64,000 nucleotides of DNA from Microvirga massiliensis (GTDB lineage: Bacteria > Pseudomonadota > Alphaproteobacteria > Rhizobiales > Beijerinckiaceae): positions 254,412 through 318,411 of the forward strand of contig NZ_LN811358.1 in the NCBI RefSeq assembly GCF_001006805.1. The letters run 5' to 3'. Positions 1 to 7,188 of this stretch are shown piece by piece. Numbering within the stretch: position 1 is the stretch's first letter; each line of letters begins with the position of its first letter. Below the pieces are notes generated by a model. The model had not been told where the DNA came from, ran no database searches, and saw nothing but the letters and a program-made list of their open reading frames with translations. Position numbers and translations under genes: made by a program.

Positions 1-1
1 T

Positions 2-499
2 GTCACCGAGGTCGAGGTCAAGGAAAAGAAAGACCGCGTCGATGATGCTCTGAACGCCACTCGCGCTGCAGTGGAAGAGGGCATCGTGGCGGGCGGCGGT
101 GTTGCCCTTCTGCGCGCCAAGGCGGCGGCGGCTAAGTTGTCGAGCGATAACCCCGACGTGCAGGCCGGCATCAAGATCGTGCTGCGCGCCCTTGAAGCCC
201 CGGTGCGTCAGATTGCGGAGAACGCGGGGGTCGAGGGCTCGATCGTGGTCGGCAAGATCACGGACGACTCGACGCCGAGCTTCGGCTTTGATGCGCAGAC
301 CGAGCAGTATGTCGACATGCTGCAGGCCGGCATCGTGGATCCCGCCAAGGTGGTGCGCACCGCGCTCCAGGATGCCGCCTCGGTGGCGGGCCTGCTCGTG
401 ACCACCGAAGCCATGGTCGCCGAGGCGCCCAAGAAGGAGGCCCCGCCCGCCATGCCGGGGGGCGGCGGCATGGGCGGCATGGGCGGCATGGACTTCTAA
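2..499 (+). CDS. groEL: 60 kDa chaperonin GroEL, C-terminal part (5' end outside window)
   Basis: This is the last 165 residues of the ring-forming chaperonin that folds cytosolic proteins in an ATP-driven cage with GroES. The reading frame is open from base 2, upstream of any start codon, so the gene enters from the left edge. Visible family marks are the DALNATRAAVEEGIVAGGG segment, the apical-to-equatorial return, and the flexible GGM-repeat tail (GGGGMGGMGGMDF) that lines the cavity floor. A strong intrinsic terminator follows 27 bases after the stop. groES would be expected upstream, but that sequence is not in the window. Identification is certain. Confidence 0.98.
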   Translation, partial: VTEVEVKEKKDRVDDALNATRAAVEEGIVAGGGVALLRAKAAAAKLSSDNPDVQAGIKIVLRALEAPVRQIAENAGVEGSIVVGKITDDSTPSFGFDAQTEQYVDMLQAGIVDPAKVVRTALQDAASVAGLLVTTEAMVAEAPKKEAPPAMPGGGGMGGMGGMDF

Positions 500-526
500 G
501 CCCAGCCAGGCTCACCATAGAACCAG

Positions 527-554
527 GGGCCCCGGAGCAATCCGGGGCCCTTTT
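527..554 (+). terminator. Rho-independent terminator of groEL
   Basis: A perfect 10-bp GC-rich stem (527-536 with 541-550) closes a GCAA tetraloop and is followed directly by TTTT. It lies 27 bases past the groEL stop and should end the groEL transcript before the opgC-like gene. The rest of the 500-753 gap shows no coding signal. Confidence 0.93.
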
Positions 555-753
555 GTATCAGCGGCACGCGCGGGGGCTGTAGTTCTCACCACCCTGCGGA
601 TGGTGCTAAAGCGGCGAAGCACGCGCAAATCGGTAGCCATTCGCCAAGGTGCGACGCTCCGAACAGGAGCCAGCCAGGATATTTCGGCGCAAAGCGAAAT
701 CTGGCGATATTCACCTGAGTCGGGCGTGCAGTGTCCTATCGTGGAGAATCTGC

Positions 754-1848
754 TTGCGGGAGCCGAATGCAGTCGATTTCTGGCGCGGTTTCGCCCTCGT
801 CACGATTTTCATCAATCATATTCCCGGCAATTTTTTCGAGCGCTTTACTTACTCGGGCTATTTCCTTTCTGACGCTGCAGAGCTTTTCGTGTTTCTCGCC
901 GGCTGGTCGTTGGCGCTGGCGACCGAATCGAAGGGAGTTCCCGAACCGCCGACGAGGGTCATTCTTCGCCTCTCCTACCGGACGATCGAGGTCTATCGCG
1001 CGCAGCTTGTTATCGCGGTTCTGGCGCTCGCCATCATTTCCGGCGCGGCACTCTACCTGGACAATCCGCTCCTGCTCGAATGGCACAATGCAGGTCTGTT
1101 CTACTCGGATCCGGTTCAGGCCTCGGTCGGCTTCGTCCTGCTCAGCTATCAGCTCGGCTATTTCAACATTCTGCCGCTCTACGTCGCGCTTCTCGCTATT
1201 GCGCCCGTCTTTATTCTTCTGGCGCGGTTCCGGCGCTGGCTGGCCTTTGCTCTGTCGGCGATGATCTATCTGACCGCCCTCACCCTGGAGCTCAATCTGC
1301 CGAACTGGCCCGGGGAGGGGGACTGGTTCTTCAATCCGCTCGCTTGGCAATTCCTGTTCGTCTCTGGCTTCCTCAGCTCGGTTTGGGCGAGGGAGAGCGA
1401 AACGTTCAGATCCTGGGCCAAGCGCCTGCTGCCGCTTGCACTGCTCGGTGTCCTCCCAGGAATCGCCATCAGCCTTTGGGACCTGAAGCCTGATCCGTTC
1501 AACGTTCCGGAACCTCGGCTCCTGTTCCTGTTCGACAAGTCGAACCTGTCACCGGCTCGCATGTTCGACTTCACTATGGTGGTCCTGGCGTTCTACCAGA
1601 TGTATCCGTGGATCCAGTATCGCCTGCCGGGGCTGACCAGCTTCCTTTCGGCGCTGGGCCGGAACTCCCTCTCAGTGTTCGCGGTTGGTTCTATCCTGGA
1701 TCTCGTTGCGCAACTGATCCGGAGCGCCGAACCGCGAAGCTTTGTACTGGACACCTGCCTCGTAGGTGCTGGTATGTTGGGATTGTGGTTTACCGCATGG
1801 TTTGCCGAATGGCGTTCCCGTTCCCCCAGGTCATCGCTTTCGCGCTGA
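754..1848 (+). CDS. opgC: OpgC-family membrane acyltransferase
   Basis: This is an integral inner-membrane protein of the OpgC family, which transfers succinyl or other acyl groups to periplasmic glucans or related polysaccharides. The N-terminus has the family signature (VDFWRGFALVTIFINHIPGN), then about ten hydrophobic segments, with FLSALGRNSLSVFAVGS near the end. I place the start at a TTG at 754 because GGAG at 743-746 is correctly spaced before it and the protein then begins just ahead of the signature, as is usual. A longer frame back to 649 has no ribosome site. That gives 364 residues. The 3' end overlaps the next gene by about 50 bases, which suggests translational coupling to the two SGNH-like proteins downstream. 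The substrate is not deducible. Confidence 0.88.
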   Translation: MREPNAVDFWRGFALVTIFINHIPGNFFERFTYSGYFLSDAAELFVFLAGWSLALATESKGVPEPPTRVILRLSYRTIEVYRAQLVIAVLALAIISGAALYLDNPLLLEWHNAGLFYSDPVQASVGFVLLSYQLGYFNILPLYVALLAIAPVFILLARFRRWLAFALSAMIYLTALTLELNLPNWPGEGDWFFNPLAWQFLFVSGFLSSVWARESETFRSWAKRLLPLALLGVLPGIAISLWDLKPDPFNVPEPRLLFLFDKSNLSPARMFDFTMVVLAFYQMYPWIQYRLPGLTSFLSALGRNSLSVFAVGSILDLVAQLIRSAEPRSFVLDTCLVGAGMLGLWFTAWFAEWRSRSPRSSLSR

Positions 1849-2633
1849 TCCTTCCGCTGTCAGCCGCCTCGGCTGCCGCGCAGATCAGCCAGCAGAATAT
1901 GCCGTCGGGCACTTCGGCGGCAGGAGCCGACGTCCTGGACGGCAGCCTCTCCCCGGAATGTCGTGCTCCGGCGGACGAGCTTTACAGGGTAGCCGATCTC
2001 AAGAGGGTTGCGGCGATCCTTGCGGAAAGGCGTCCCCTCAAGGTTCTGGCGCTAGGGGCCTCGGGAGGCGAAATCGGAGCAGGCCCGGCGTCGCCGACCT
2101 ATGGGTCCCGTCTCGAGGAGGAACTCCGGAACGTACTCTCGACCAGATATGTGGATGTGGAGGCTCGCGGAATTCCCGGTGAGATGGCCTCGGATGCTCC
2201 CGAGCACATCGAGAATGCCGTCACAGAGATCCGGCCGGATCTTCTCGTCTGGAAGGTTGGCCTGCATGACGCATTGGCTAGAACCGAGATCGAACCGTTT
2301 GCCACATCCGTGCGCGAACTCGTCGACTGGCTTCACTCTCACGAAATCGACGTGATCCTGATCGACCCACCCTACACGGCAGCAGTTGCAGGCGACGGCT
2401 ACTACGAGAGCCTGGTGGGAGCGATCAGGGATGTTGCATTGCGCACCGGCACACCCCTCGTGCTGCGCTTCAGCGCCTTGCGCTTCCTGTCACAGCAAAA
2501 GACCGATGCGGCACGCAACCAGTTTCTGCTCCAGGAGCTTGGCCGCCGCTGCGTTCCCGAATACGTGGCCCGCGTGATCGCCCTCTCGATCGGTGGTTCG
2601 AACCCGCCTTCGCCGAGGGCACGCGCGCCTTGA
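1797..2633 (+). CDS. Secreted SGNH-hydrolase-like protein, probably catalytically inactive
   Basis: A signal peptide is evident (MVCRMAFPF..., hydrophobic core, AAAQ cleavage region), followed by an SGNH/GDSL-like fold paralogous to the next gene: both share LSPECRAP and a similar core. The nucleophile block reads GAS (Ser near residue 89), so Ser is kept. The oxyanion block GxND is GLHD, and the C-terminal DxxH dyad is replaced by NQFL, so Asn, Asp and His are all lost. It may be a binding partner rather than an esterase. The start at 1797 gives a positively charged n-region; the ATG at 1809 is the alternative. The gene overlaps the end of the acyltransferase gene and probably works with it on a periplasmic glycan. 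Confidence 0.75.
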   Translation: MVCRMAFPFPQVIAFALILPLSAASAAAQISQQNMPSGTSAAGADVLDGSLSPECRAPADELYRVADLKRVAAILAERRPLKVLALGASGGEIGAGPASPTYGSRLEEELRNVLSTRYVDVEARGIPGEMASDAPEHIENAVTEIRPDLLVWKVGLHDALARTEIEPFATSVRELVDWLHSHEIDVILIDPPYTAAVAGDGYYESLVGAIRDVALRTGTPLVLRFSALRFLSQQKTDAARNQFLLQELGRRCVPEYVARVIALSIGGSNPPSPRARAP

Positions 2634-2682
2634 CGAAAACTCCGCTCTCCAGCTCCTGTTGCCGATCCACCCCGGAACCGAA

Positions 2683-3495
2683 ATGCCCCAGGAAACGCGC
2701 TTCGCAGGAACCCGATGGTCGCTGGCGCTTCTCTGCGGCACGCTCGCCATCGGCTTGGGATTGGTGCTCTCCTACGCTCCCTTGAGAGCGCGATCGTCGG
2801 ATGAAGGACTGGCGAGCCTGTCACCCGAGTGCCGGGCACCCGGATCGAAACTCTACACGTTGGCAACCCTGAAGCGGACGAAGGCTGCCCTGAAGGCGGG
2901 GAGAACCGTTCGCGTCCTGGCGTTCGGATCCTCGTCGACCGCCGGTGTCGGCGCCTCGTCGGCGCTCGCCACCTACCCGGTGCGCCTCGAGGGCGAGCTC
3001 GAAAAGCTGTTTGCCGGGATCGATTTCGAGGTCACCAATCTGGGCCTGTCCGGGGAACTGGCTGCCGCTACGGCGGATCGGATCAGGGCGAGGGTTTCAC
3101 AATCCGCACCGGATCTCGTGATCTGGCAGGTCGGGACGAATGATGCCCTGGCCAATGTTTCTGCCGAGAGCTTCGCGCGGACGCTCGAGAACACCCTCAA
3201 ATGGCTGAAGGAGAATCGGGTCGATACCGTTCTCGTCGATCCGCAATACACGAGCAGGCTCGGTGAGAGCGAGGTCTACAACGATTTCATCGACATCATC
3301 GATGAAATCGCCCAGCTGAATCGCGTGCCTCTCGTGCGCAGATTCGAGGCGATGCAGTTTCTTGCGCACCAGCAGGCCGGAGCGGAGAGGCTGTACCTGG
3401 CTGGCGACCACTTCCACCTGAACGATCTGGGCTATCGGTGCATGGCGGAACAGGCCGCCCGGGCGATCACCCTCTCCCTTTTGAGAAGCGGATGA
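2683..3495 (+). CDS. Secreted SGNH/GDSL-family hydrolase or acyltransferase
   Basis: This is a periplasmic SGNH-family protein of 270 residues with an N-terminal signal anchor (hydrophobic residues about 12-32). All four catalytic blocks are intact: GSSST with the nucleophile Ser at about 84, a conserved Gly in LGLSGE, GTND for the oxyanion hole, and DHFH with Asp242 and His245. SGNH proteins act as esterases or as the periplasmic acyl-transfer half of acylation systems. Its position behind an OpgC acyltransferase and an inactive paralogue favours polysaccharide acylation or deacylation. The ATG at 2683 is chosen; an in-frame GTG at 2593 would overlap the preceding gene and add residues before the signal sequence. 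Confidence 0.82.
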   Translation: MPQETRFAGTRWSLALLCGTLAIGLGLVLSYAPLRARSSDEGLASLSPECRAPGSKLYTLATLKRTKAALKAGRTVRVLAFGSSSTAGVGASSALATYPVRLEGELEKLFAGIDFEVTNLGLSGELAAATADRIRARVSQSAPDLVIWQVGTNDALANVSAESFARTLENTLKWLKENRVDTVLVDPQYTSRLGESEVYNDFIDIIDEIAQLNRVPLVRRFEAMQFLAHQQAGAERLYLAGDHFHLNDLGYRCMAEQAARAITLSLLRSG

Positions 3496-3554
3496 GCGAT
3501 ATCGTCTGATCGTTCCGCGATAAGGTGGAATGCAGTGTCGGCGCGCCGGGGCGG

Positions 3555-4568
3555 CTAACCGTTCGCGGCCCGCACGGCAGCAAGCGGAGCCGTGAGCATG
3601 AGGACGACGCCCGTCGGCGGATAAGAGAGCTCGACCGTACCGCCGAAACTCCCGGCAAGACCGCGGTTCAACAATCGTGACCCGAAGCCCTTGCGTGAGG
3701 GAGCATTGACCTTGGGCCCGTCCCTTTCCGCCCATCTGAGATGAAGTTGAGGCTCATCGTTCTCCTGTACGATCTCCCAGGCGAGTTCGACGCGCCCGCC
3801 CGTATTCGAGAGTGAACCGAACTTCACGGCATTCGTGCAGAGTTCGTGGAGCGCGAGAGCCAGCCCCAGTGCAGCCTTCGGACCGAGCTGGAGCTCCGGG
3901 CCATGCACGTCGAACCGCTGTCCGTCGGCACCTTCGTGCATGGACGTGGCAGCCTTGACGACGCTTCTGATGCTCGCACGCGCCCACTGTTCCTGCACGA
4001 GGAGATCATGCGCGCGCGCGAGAGCGGCGATCCGAGCCCCGATTGCCTCACTGGCCTCCTCCAGACTTGTGGCATCTCTCAGGGTCTGTGTCGCAATCGA
4101 CTGGACCATCGCGAGCGTGTTCTTCACGCGGTGCGAAAGTTCAGCGACCAGGAAACGCTGGTGTTCCTCGGCCTGCTTCCGCTCTGCGGCGACGGCAGCG
4201 CGCAGCCGCAGAAGGGCCCTGACCGTCGCGAGAAGCACACCAGGATCGACAGGTTCGGTCAGGAACGTGTCTGCGCCACCTTCTAGCGCATGCTGATGGT
4301 CGCGATCATCAGTGAAGGCTGCCGAGACCTGGAGAATCAGTGTCGTGGGAAAACGGTGCTTGATGGCGCGGCAAACCTCGATGCCGCTGATGTCGGGCAG
4401 CCCGACATCGAGAAGCACCAATTCCGGGTGCCGCTCACCCGTGAGCTCCAGCGCTTCATGACCCGTCGCCGCCTCGATGACCTCGAACCCGGCATGACGG
4501 AGGACGCGGCTGCGAGCATAGCGCCCGGCCTCGTCATCATCGACATTCAGGACCAGGGAGCCAGTCAA
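3555..4568 (-). CDS. Response-regulator receiver fused to HWE-family histidine kinase
   Basis: This cytoplasmic 337-residue signalling protein has a receiver domain at residues 1-125 (acidic DDDE at 10-13, phospho-acceptor Asp54 in LLDVGLP) and an HWE-type kinase after a short coiled linker. The phospho-accepting His146 lies in ELSHRVKNTLA, the N-box is HELCTNAVKFG, and the WxE signature is RWAERDG. The receiver's usual switch Lys (KP) is Glu (TEP), so its phosphorylation response may be unusual. No ATG lies before the receiver; a TTG at 4568 fits the domain boundary, and an ATG at 4709 would add about 47 low-quality residues. The longer open frame upstream is an antisense artefact over the panE-like gene. 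The input signal is unknown. Confidence 0.85.
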   Translation of the reverse strand: MTGSLVLNVDDDEAGRYARSRVLRHAGFEVIEAATGHEALELTGERHPELVLLDVGLPDISGIEVCRAIKHRFPTTLILQVSAAFTDDRDHQHALEGGADTFLTEPVDPGVLLATVRALLRLRAAVAAERKQAEEHQRFLVAELSHRVKNTLAMVQSIATQTLRDATSLEEASEAIGARIAALARAHDLLVQEQWARASIRSVVKAATSMHEGADGQRFDVHGPELQLGPKAALGLALALHELCTNAVKFGSLSNTGGRVELAWEIVQENDEPQLHLRWAERDGPKVNAPSRKGFGSRLLNRGLAGSFGGTVELSYPPTGVVLMLTAPLAAVRAANG

Positions 4569-4814
4569 AAGAAGGGTCCGTCGTGATAGAATCGGCAAAG
4601 TGGCAATTGTGCGCCTCGATATCTCGGGCAGCCTGAGGGGTAAAGTGCGGCAATCTCGCGAGAAAAGCCGCAAGGTGGTGCGCAGCAGTGCGAGAGCCTC
4701 GTCTCGCATTCTCCACGCGAAACCACCGGTCAGACCGAAGCGGAGAGGGGAGGCCGGTTGACACCGGCCAACCCACGATGGAGCCTCACGCGGTTCTCGC
4801 GACAGGGATATGAC

Positions 4815-5738
4815 ATGCGAATTGCGATCATGGGCTCCGGAGGCCTGGGCGGATATTTCGGCGCCCGCCTTGCTCTTGGGGGATCCGATGTCGTCTTCAT
4901 TGCCCGGGGAGCGCATCTCGCAGCCATGCGGGAGCATGGGCTTTCCGTGGAGGGACCCGAGCCGCTGCACGTCGCCAAGGTCAATGCAGTTCAGGACCCG
5001 CGAGACGCAGGCCCATGCGACTTCGTCCTTCTCGGCGTGAAGCTCTGGGATACGGAGCAGGCGCTGCAACTGATCAGGCCAATGATCGGGCCCCGGACGA
5101 CGATCATTTCCTTCCAGAACGGCGTGCTCAAGGACGAGTACCTTCGGGCGGCTTACGATCCCGCGCAGATCATGGGCGGCGTCGGTTATGTTGCCACCAC
5201 AATTGACCGACCCGGCGTCATTCGCCAGACCGGGCCCATGCAGCGGCTCGTCTTCGGCGAGTTCGACGGCACGCGATCTCAGCGCGGTGAAGCCTTGCTC
5301 GAGGCGTGTCGGCGCGGCGGCATCAATGCCGAACTCAGTTCGGATATCCGTCGGGAAATCTGGCGGAAATACGTTTTCCTCGTCGGTCTCTCGGGCGCTA
5401 CGACGACGATGCGGTCGACGATCGGCCCAATCCGGACGAATGCGCAGACGAGGGCTTTCCTGCTCGACGTGATGCGGGAGGTCGTCGATGTCGGGCGGGC
5501 ACAGGGCGTAAATCTGGACGCGGATTATGCCGAGCAGCGCCTCAAGTTCGCAGACGAGGTTGCCTACGACATGACATCGTCCATGCACCACGATCTGGAG
5601 CGCGGAAATCGGCTCGAGGTACGCTGGCTGTCCGGTGGCGTAGTGGCGCTCGGCGAACAGGCCGGTGTTGCGACGCCGCTCAACCGGGCGATTTCCGACA
5701 TCCTCGCTCTTTACGCTGACGGTCGACCGGCGGTCTGA
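4815..5738 (+). CDS. Ketopantoate reductase-like 2-oxoacid reductase (ApbA/PanE family)
   Basis: This 307-residue NAD(P)-dependent reductase has an N-terminal Rossmann glycine motif (MGSGGLGGYFG) and PanE-family catalytic features: Asn in SFQNGV, Lys in WRKYVFLVGLSG and the C-terminal helical domain with SSMHHDLERG. PanE reduces 2-dehydropantoate to pantoate, but many paralogues act on other 2-oxo acids. No panB or panC is nearby; the next gene, only a stop codon away, is mandelate-racemase-like and a TRAP carboxylate transporter follows. I therefore favour catabolic 2-oxo/2-hydroxy acid metabolism over vitamin synthesis. The ATG at 4815 is preferred over an upstream GTG or ATG because the protein then begins with the Rossmann strand (MRIAIMG) and AGGGAT precedes it. 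Confidence 0.85.
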   Translation: MRIAIMGSGGLGGYFGARLALGGSDVVFIARGAHLAAMREHGLSVEGPEPLHVAKVNAVQDPRDAGPCDFVLLGVKLWDTEQALQLIRPMIGPRTTIISFQNGVLKDEYLRAAYDPAQIMGGVGYVATTIDRPGVIRQTGPMQRLVFGEFDGTRSQRGEALLEACRRGGINAELSSDIRREIWRKYVFLVGLSGATTTMRSTIGPIRTNAQTRAFLLDVMREVVDVGRAQGVNLDADYAEQRLKFADEVAYDMTSSMHHDLERGNRLEVRWLSGGVVALGEQAGVATPLNRAISDILALYADGRPAV

Positions 5739-6842
5739 ATGAATACGCCCGCGCCACCCGCCCTCACGATTCGCAGCCTGCGGCTGGTTCCGGTCGAAGT
5801 GCCGATGACCTTCGCGCTCGGCACGAGCGCCGACGTGATCCGGCTCGCACCGCTTCTGCTGATCGACCTCGAGACTGAGGAAGGCGTGACGGGCCGGGCA
5901 TATCTGTTCTGCTATCGCCGGAGTGGCGCGCGCGCGATCATCGAGGTTCTCCAGGATGCATTCGCCCTCGTGAAAGGGCAGAGAGCCGCTCCTCTCGAAA
6001 TCGCTGCCTTGCTCGGACGCCGCTTCGCTCTGATCGGCGTCACCGGTATCGTACGGATGGCGCTCTCCGGCCTTGATGCCGCTCTCTGGGATGCAGTCGC
6101 GCACGCAGCGGGCCTGCCGCTCGCGCAACTCCTCGGCAGTGCGTCGAAACCAGTTCGCGCTTACAACAGCAGCGGTCTCGGGCTGATCGGAGCCGATGCG
6201 GCGGCCGAAGAAGCCATCAAGCTGCTCGAGGGGGGCTTCAAGGCCGTCAAGCTGCGACTCGGATACGCGACACTGGAGGAGGATCTGGCCGTTGCCAGAG
6301 CCGTGAGACGGCGGCTCCCGGATGAGATCGCGGTGATGGTGGATTACAACCAGGCACTCTCCGTGGCAGAGGCGCTGAGGCGCGGTAGAGTTCTCGAGAG
6401 CGAGGGGCTGTTCTGGCTCGAGGAGCCGATCCGGCACGATGACTACGTGGGGAGCGCGACGATCGCCCGCGAACTCTCGCTGCCGGTCCAAATCGGAGAA
6501 AACTTCGACGGGCCGAAAGCCATGGCAGACGCGCTCGCCGCTGGCGCCTGTGACTCAGTGATGCCCGATCTTGGTCGCATCGGCGGTGTCACGGGATGGA
6601 TGCAGGCTGCAGGAATCGCGGCCGCTCGCGGGATCGAGATGTCATCCCACCTGTTCCCGGAGGTGAGTTCGCATCTGCTCGCCGCGACACCCACATGCGG
6701 CTGGCTCGAATACGTCGATTGGGCAATCCCGATCCTGCAAGAGCCGCTCGCGATCAAGGATGGTTATGCTGTTGTCTCGGCAACACCAGGGAGCGGGCTG
6801 GCTTGGGATGAACAGGCCGTCGAGAGATACCGGATGGAATAG
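5739..6842 (+). CDS. Mandelate racemase-like enolase-superfamily enzyme
   Basis: This 367-residue protein has an N-terminal capping domain and a C-terminal barrel, and resembles true mandelate racemase over its length (LFCYRR, RMALSGLDAALWDA, YNQ, GGVTGW, MSSHLFPE). Metal ligands are Asp202, the Glu of WLEEP (228/229) and Glu254; the Asp277/His304 general-base dyad is present. The KxK motif is KLR: Lys171 is kept, but the residue matching the S-specific base Lys166 of mandelate racemase is Arg173. One-base racemase chemistry or, more likely, dehydration of a hydroxy acid should be considered. The start codon directly abuts the stop of the reductase gene, so the two are co-translated. The substrate is unknown. 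Confidence 0.85.
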   Translation: MNTPAPPALTIRSLRLVPVEVPMTFALGTSADVIRLAPLLLIDLETEEGVTGRAYLFCYRRSGARAIIEVLQDAFALVKGQRAAPLEIAALLGRRFALIGVTGIVRMALSGLDAALWDAVAHAAGLPLAQLLGSASKPVRAYNSSGLGLIGADAAAEEAIKLLEGGFKAVKLRLGYATLEEDLAVARAVRRRLPDEIAVMVDYNQALSVAEALRRGRVLESEGLFWLEEPIRHDDYVGSATIARELSLPVQIGENFDGPKAMADALAAGACDSVMPDLGRIGGVTGWMQAAGIAAARGIEMSSHLFPEVSSHLLAATPTCGWLEYVDWAIPILQEPLAIKDGYAVVSATPGSGLAWDEQAVERYRME

Positions 6843-6994
6843 TCGCCGGTGCGCCTCTCATTTGTGAGGTCTGATCGGCTGGCGGCGACGTGCGCTCGTT
6901 TCCCGGGCTGCATCGCCTTAGGCTCGCAACGACCGAGTGGAACCAGCGCTTATTCCGGTTCCGGCTCTGCACTGCCCGTCTTCAGACCCTCACC

Positions 6995-7072
6995 GTCATT
7001 GCGAACGAAGTGAAGCAATCCAGCGGCGCACTCGTCGACGGGTAGATTGCTTCGCCTCCGGCTCGCAAGGAC
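6995..7072. repeat. REP/BIME-like imperfect palindrome in the intergenic region
   Basis: Arms GTCATTGCGAACGAAG...GAAGCAATC (6995-7020) and GATTGCTTCGCCTCCGGCTCGCAAGGAC (7045-7072, split here for reading) are imperfect inverted copies with a 24-base centre. This is the common dispersed intergenic repeat style of Hyphomicrobiales. A degenerate relative is at 40101-40179. The 6843-7188 gap holds this repeat plus the hairpin at 7149-7177 and no gene. Confidence 0.75.
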
Positions 7073-7148
7073 GAAGTGCGGTGGAAAGGGCTGTGTGTAC
7101 GGCCTCCGGCGCGCAACCACGCAGAGGAGCCGCAATCGACCGGATGAC

Positions 7149-7177
7149 TGCGGCCCCAATGACTTCATGGGGCCGCA
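7149..7177 (-). terminator. Hairpin after dctM, possible terminator
   Basis: A perfect 10-bp stem (TGCGGCCCCA at 7149-7158 pairing with 7168-7177) with a 9-base loop begins 12 bases past the dctM stop. There is no T-run on either side, so it may act as a weak or factor-assisted terminator, or as a 3' stabilising hairpin for the TRAP operon transcript. Confidence 0.5.
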
Positions 7178-7188
7178 ATCTGCACCCG

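Noticed and set aside
1608..1796. N-terminal extension of the first SGNH gene
   Set aside because: It lies wholly within the acyltransferase gene and would bury the signal peptide.
4569..6491. Very long minus-strand open frame extending the HWE kinase to 978 residues
   Set aside because: It runs antisense to the PanE-like and racemase-like genes, has low-complexity composition and no domain; high GC makes such antisense frames common.
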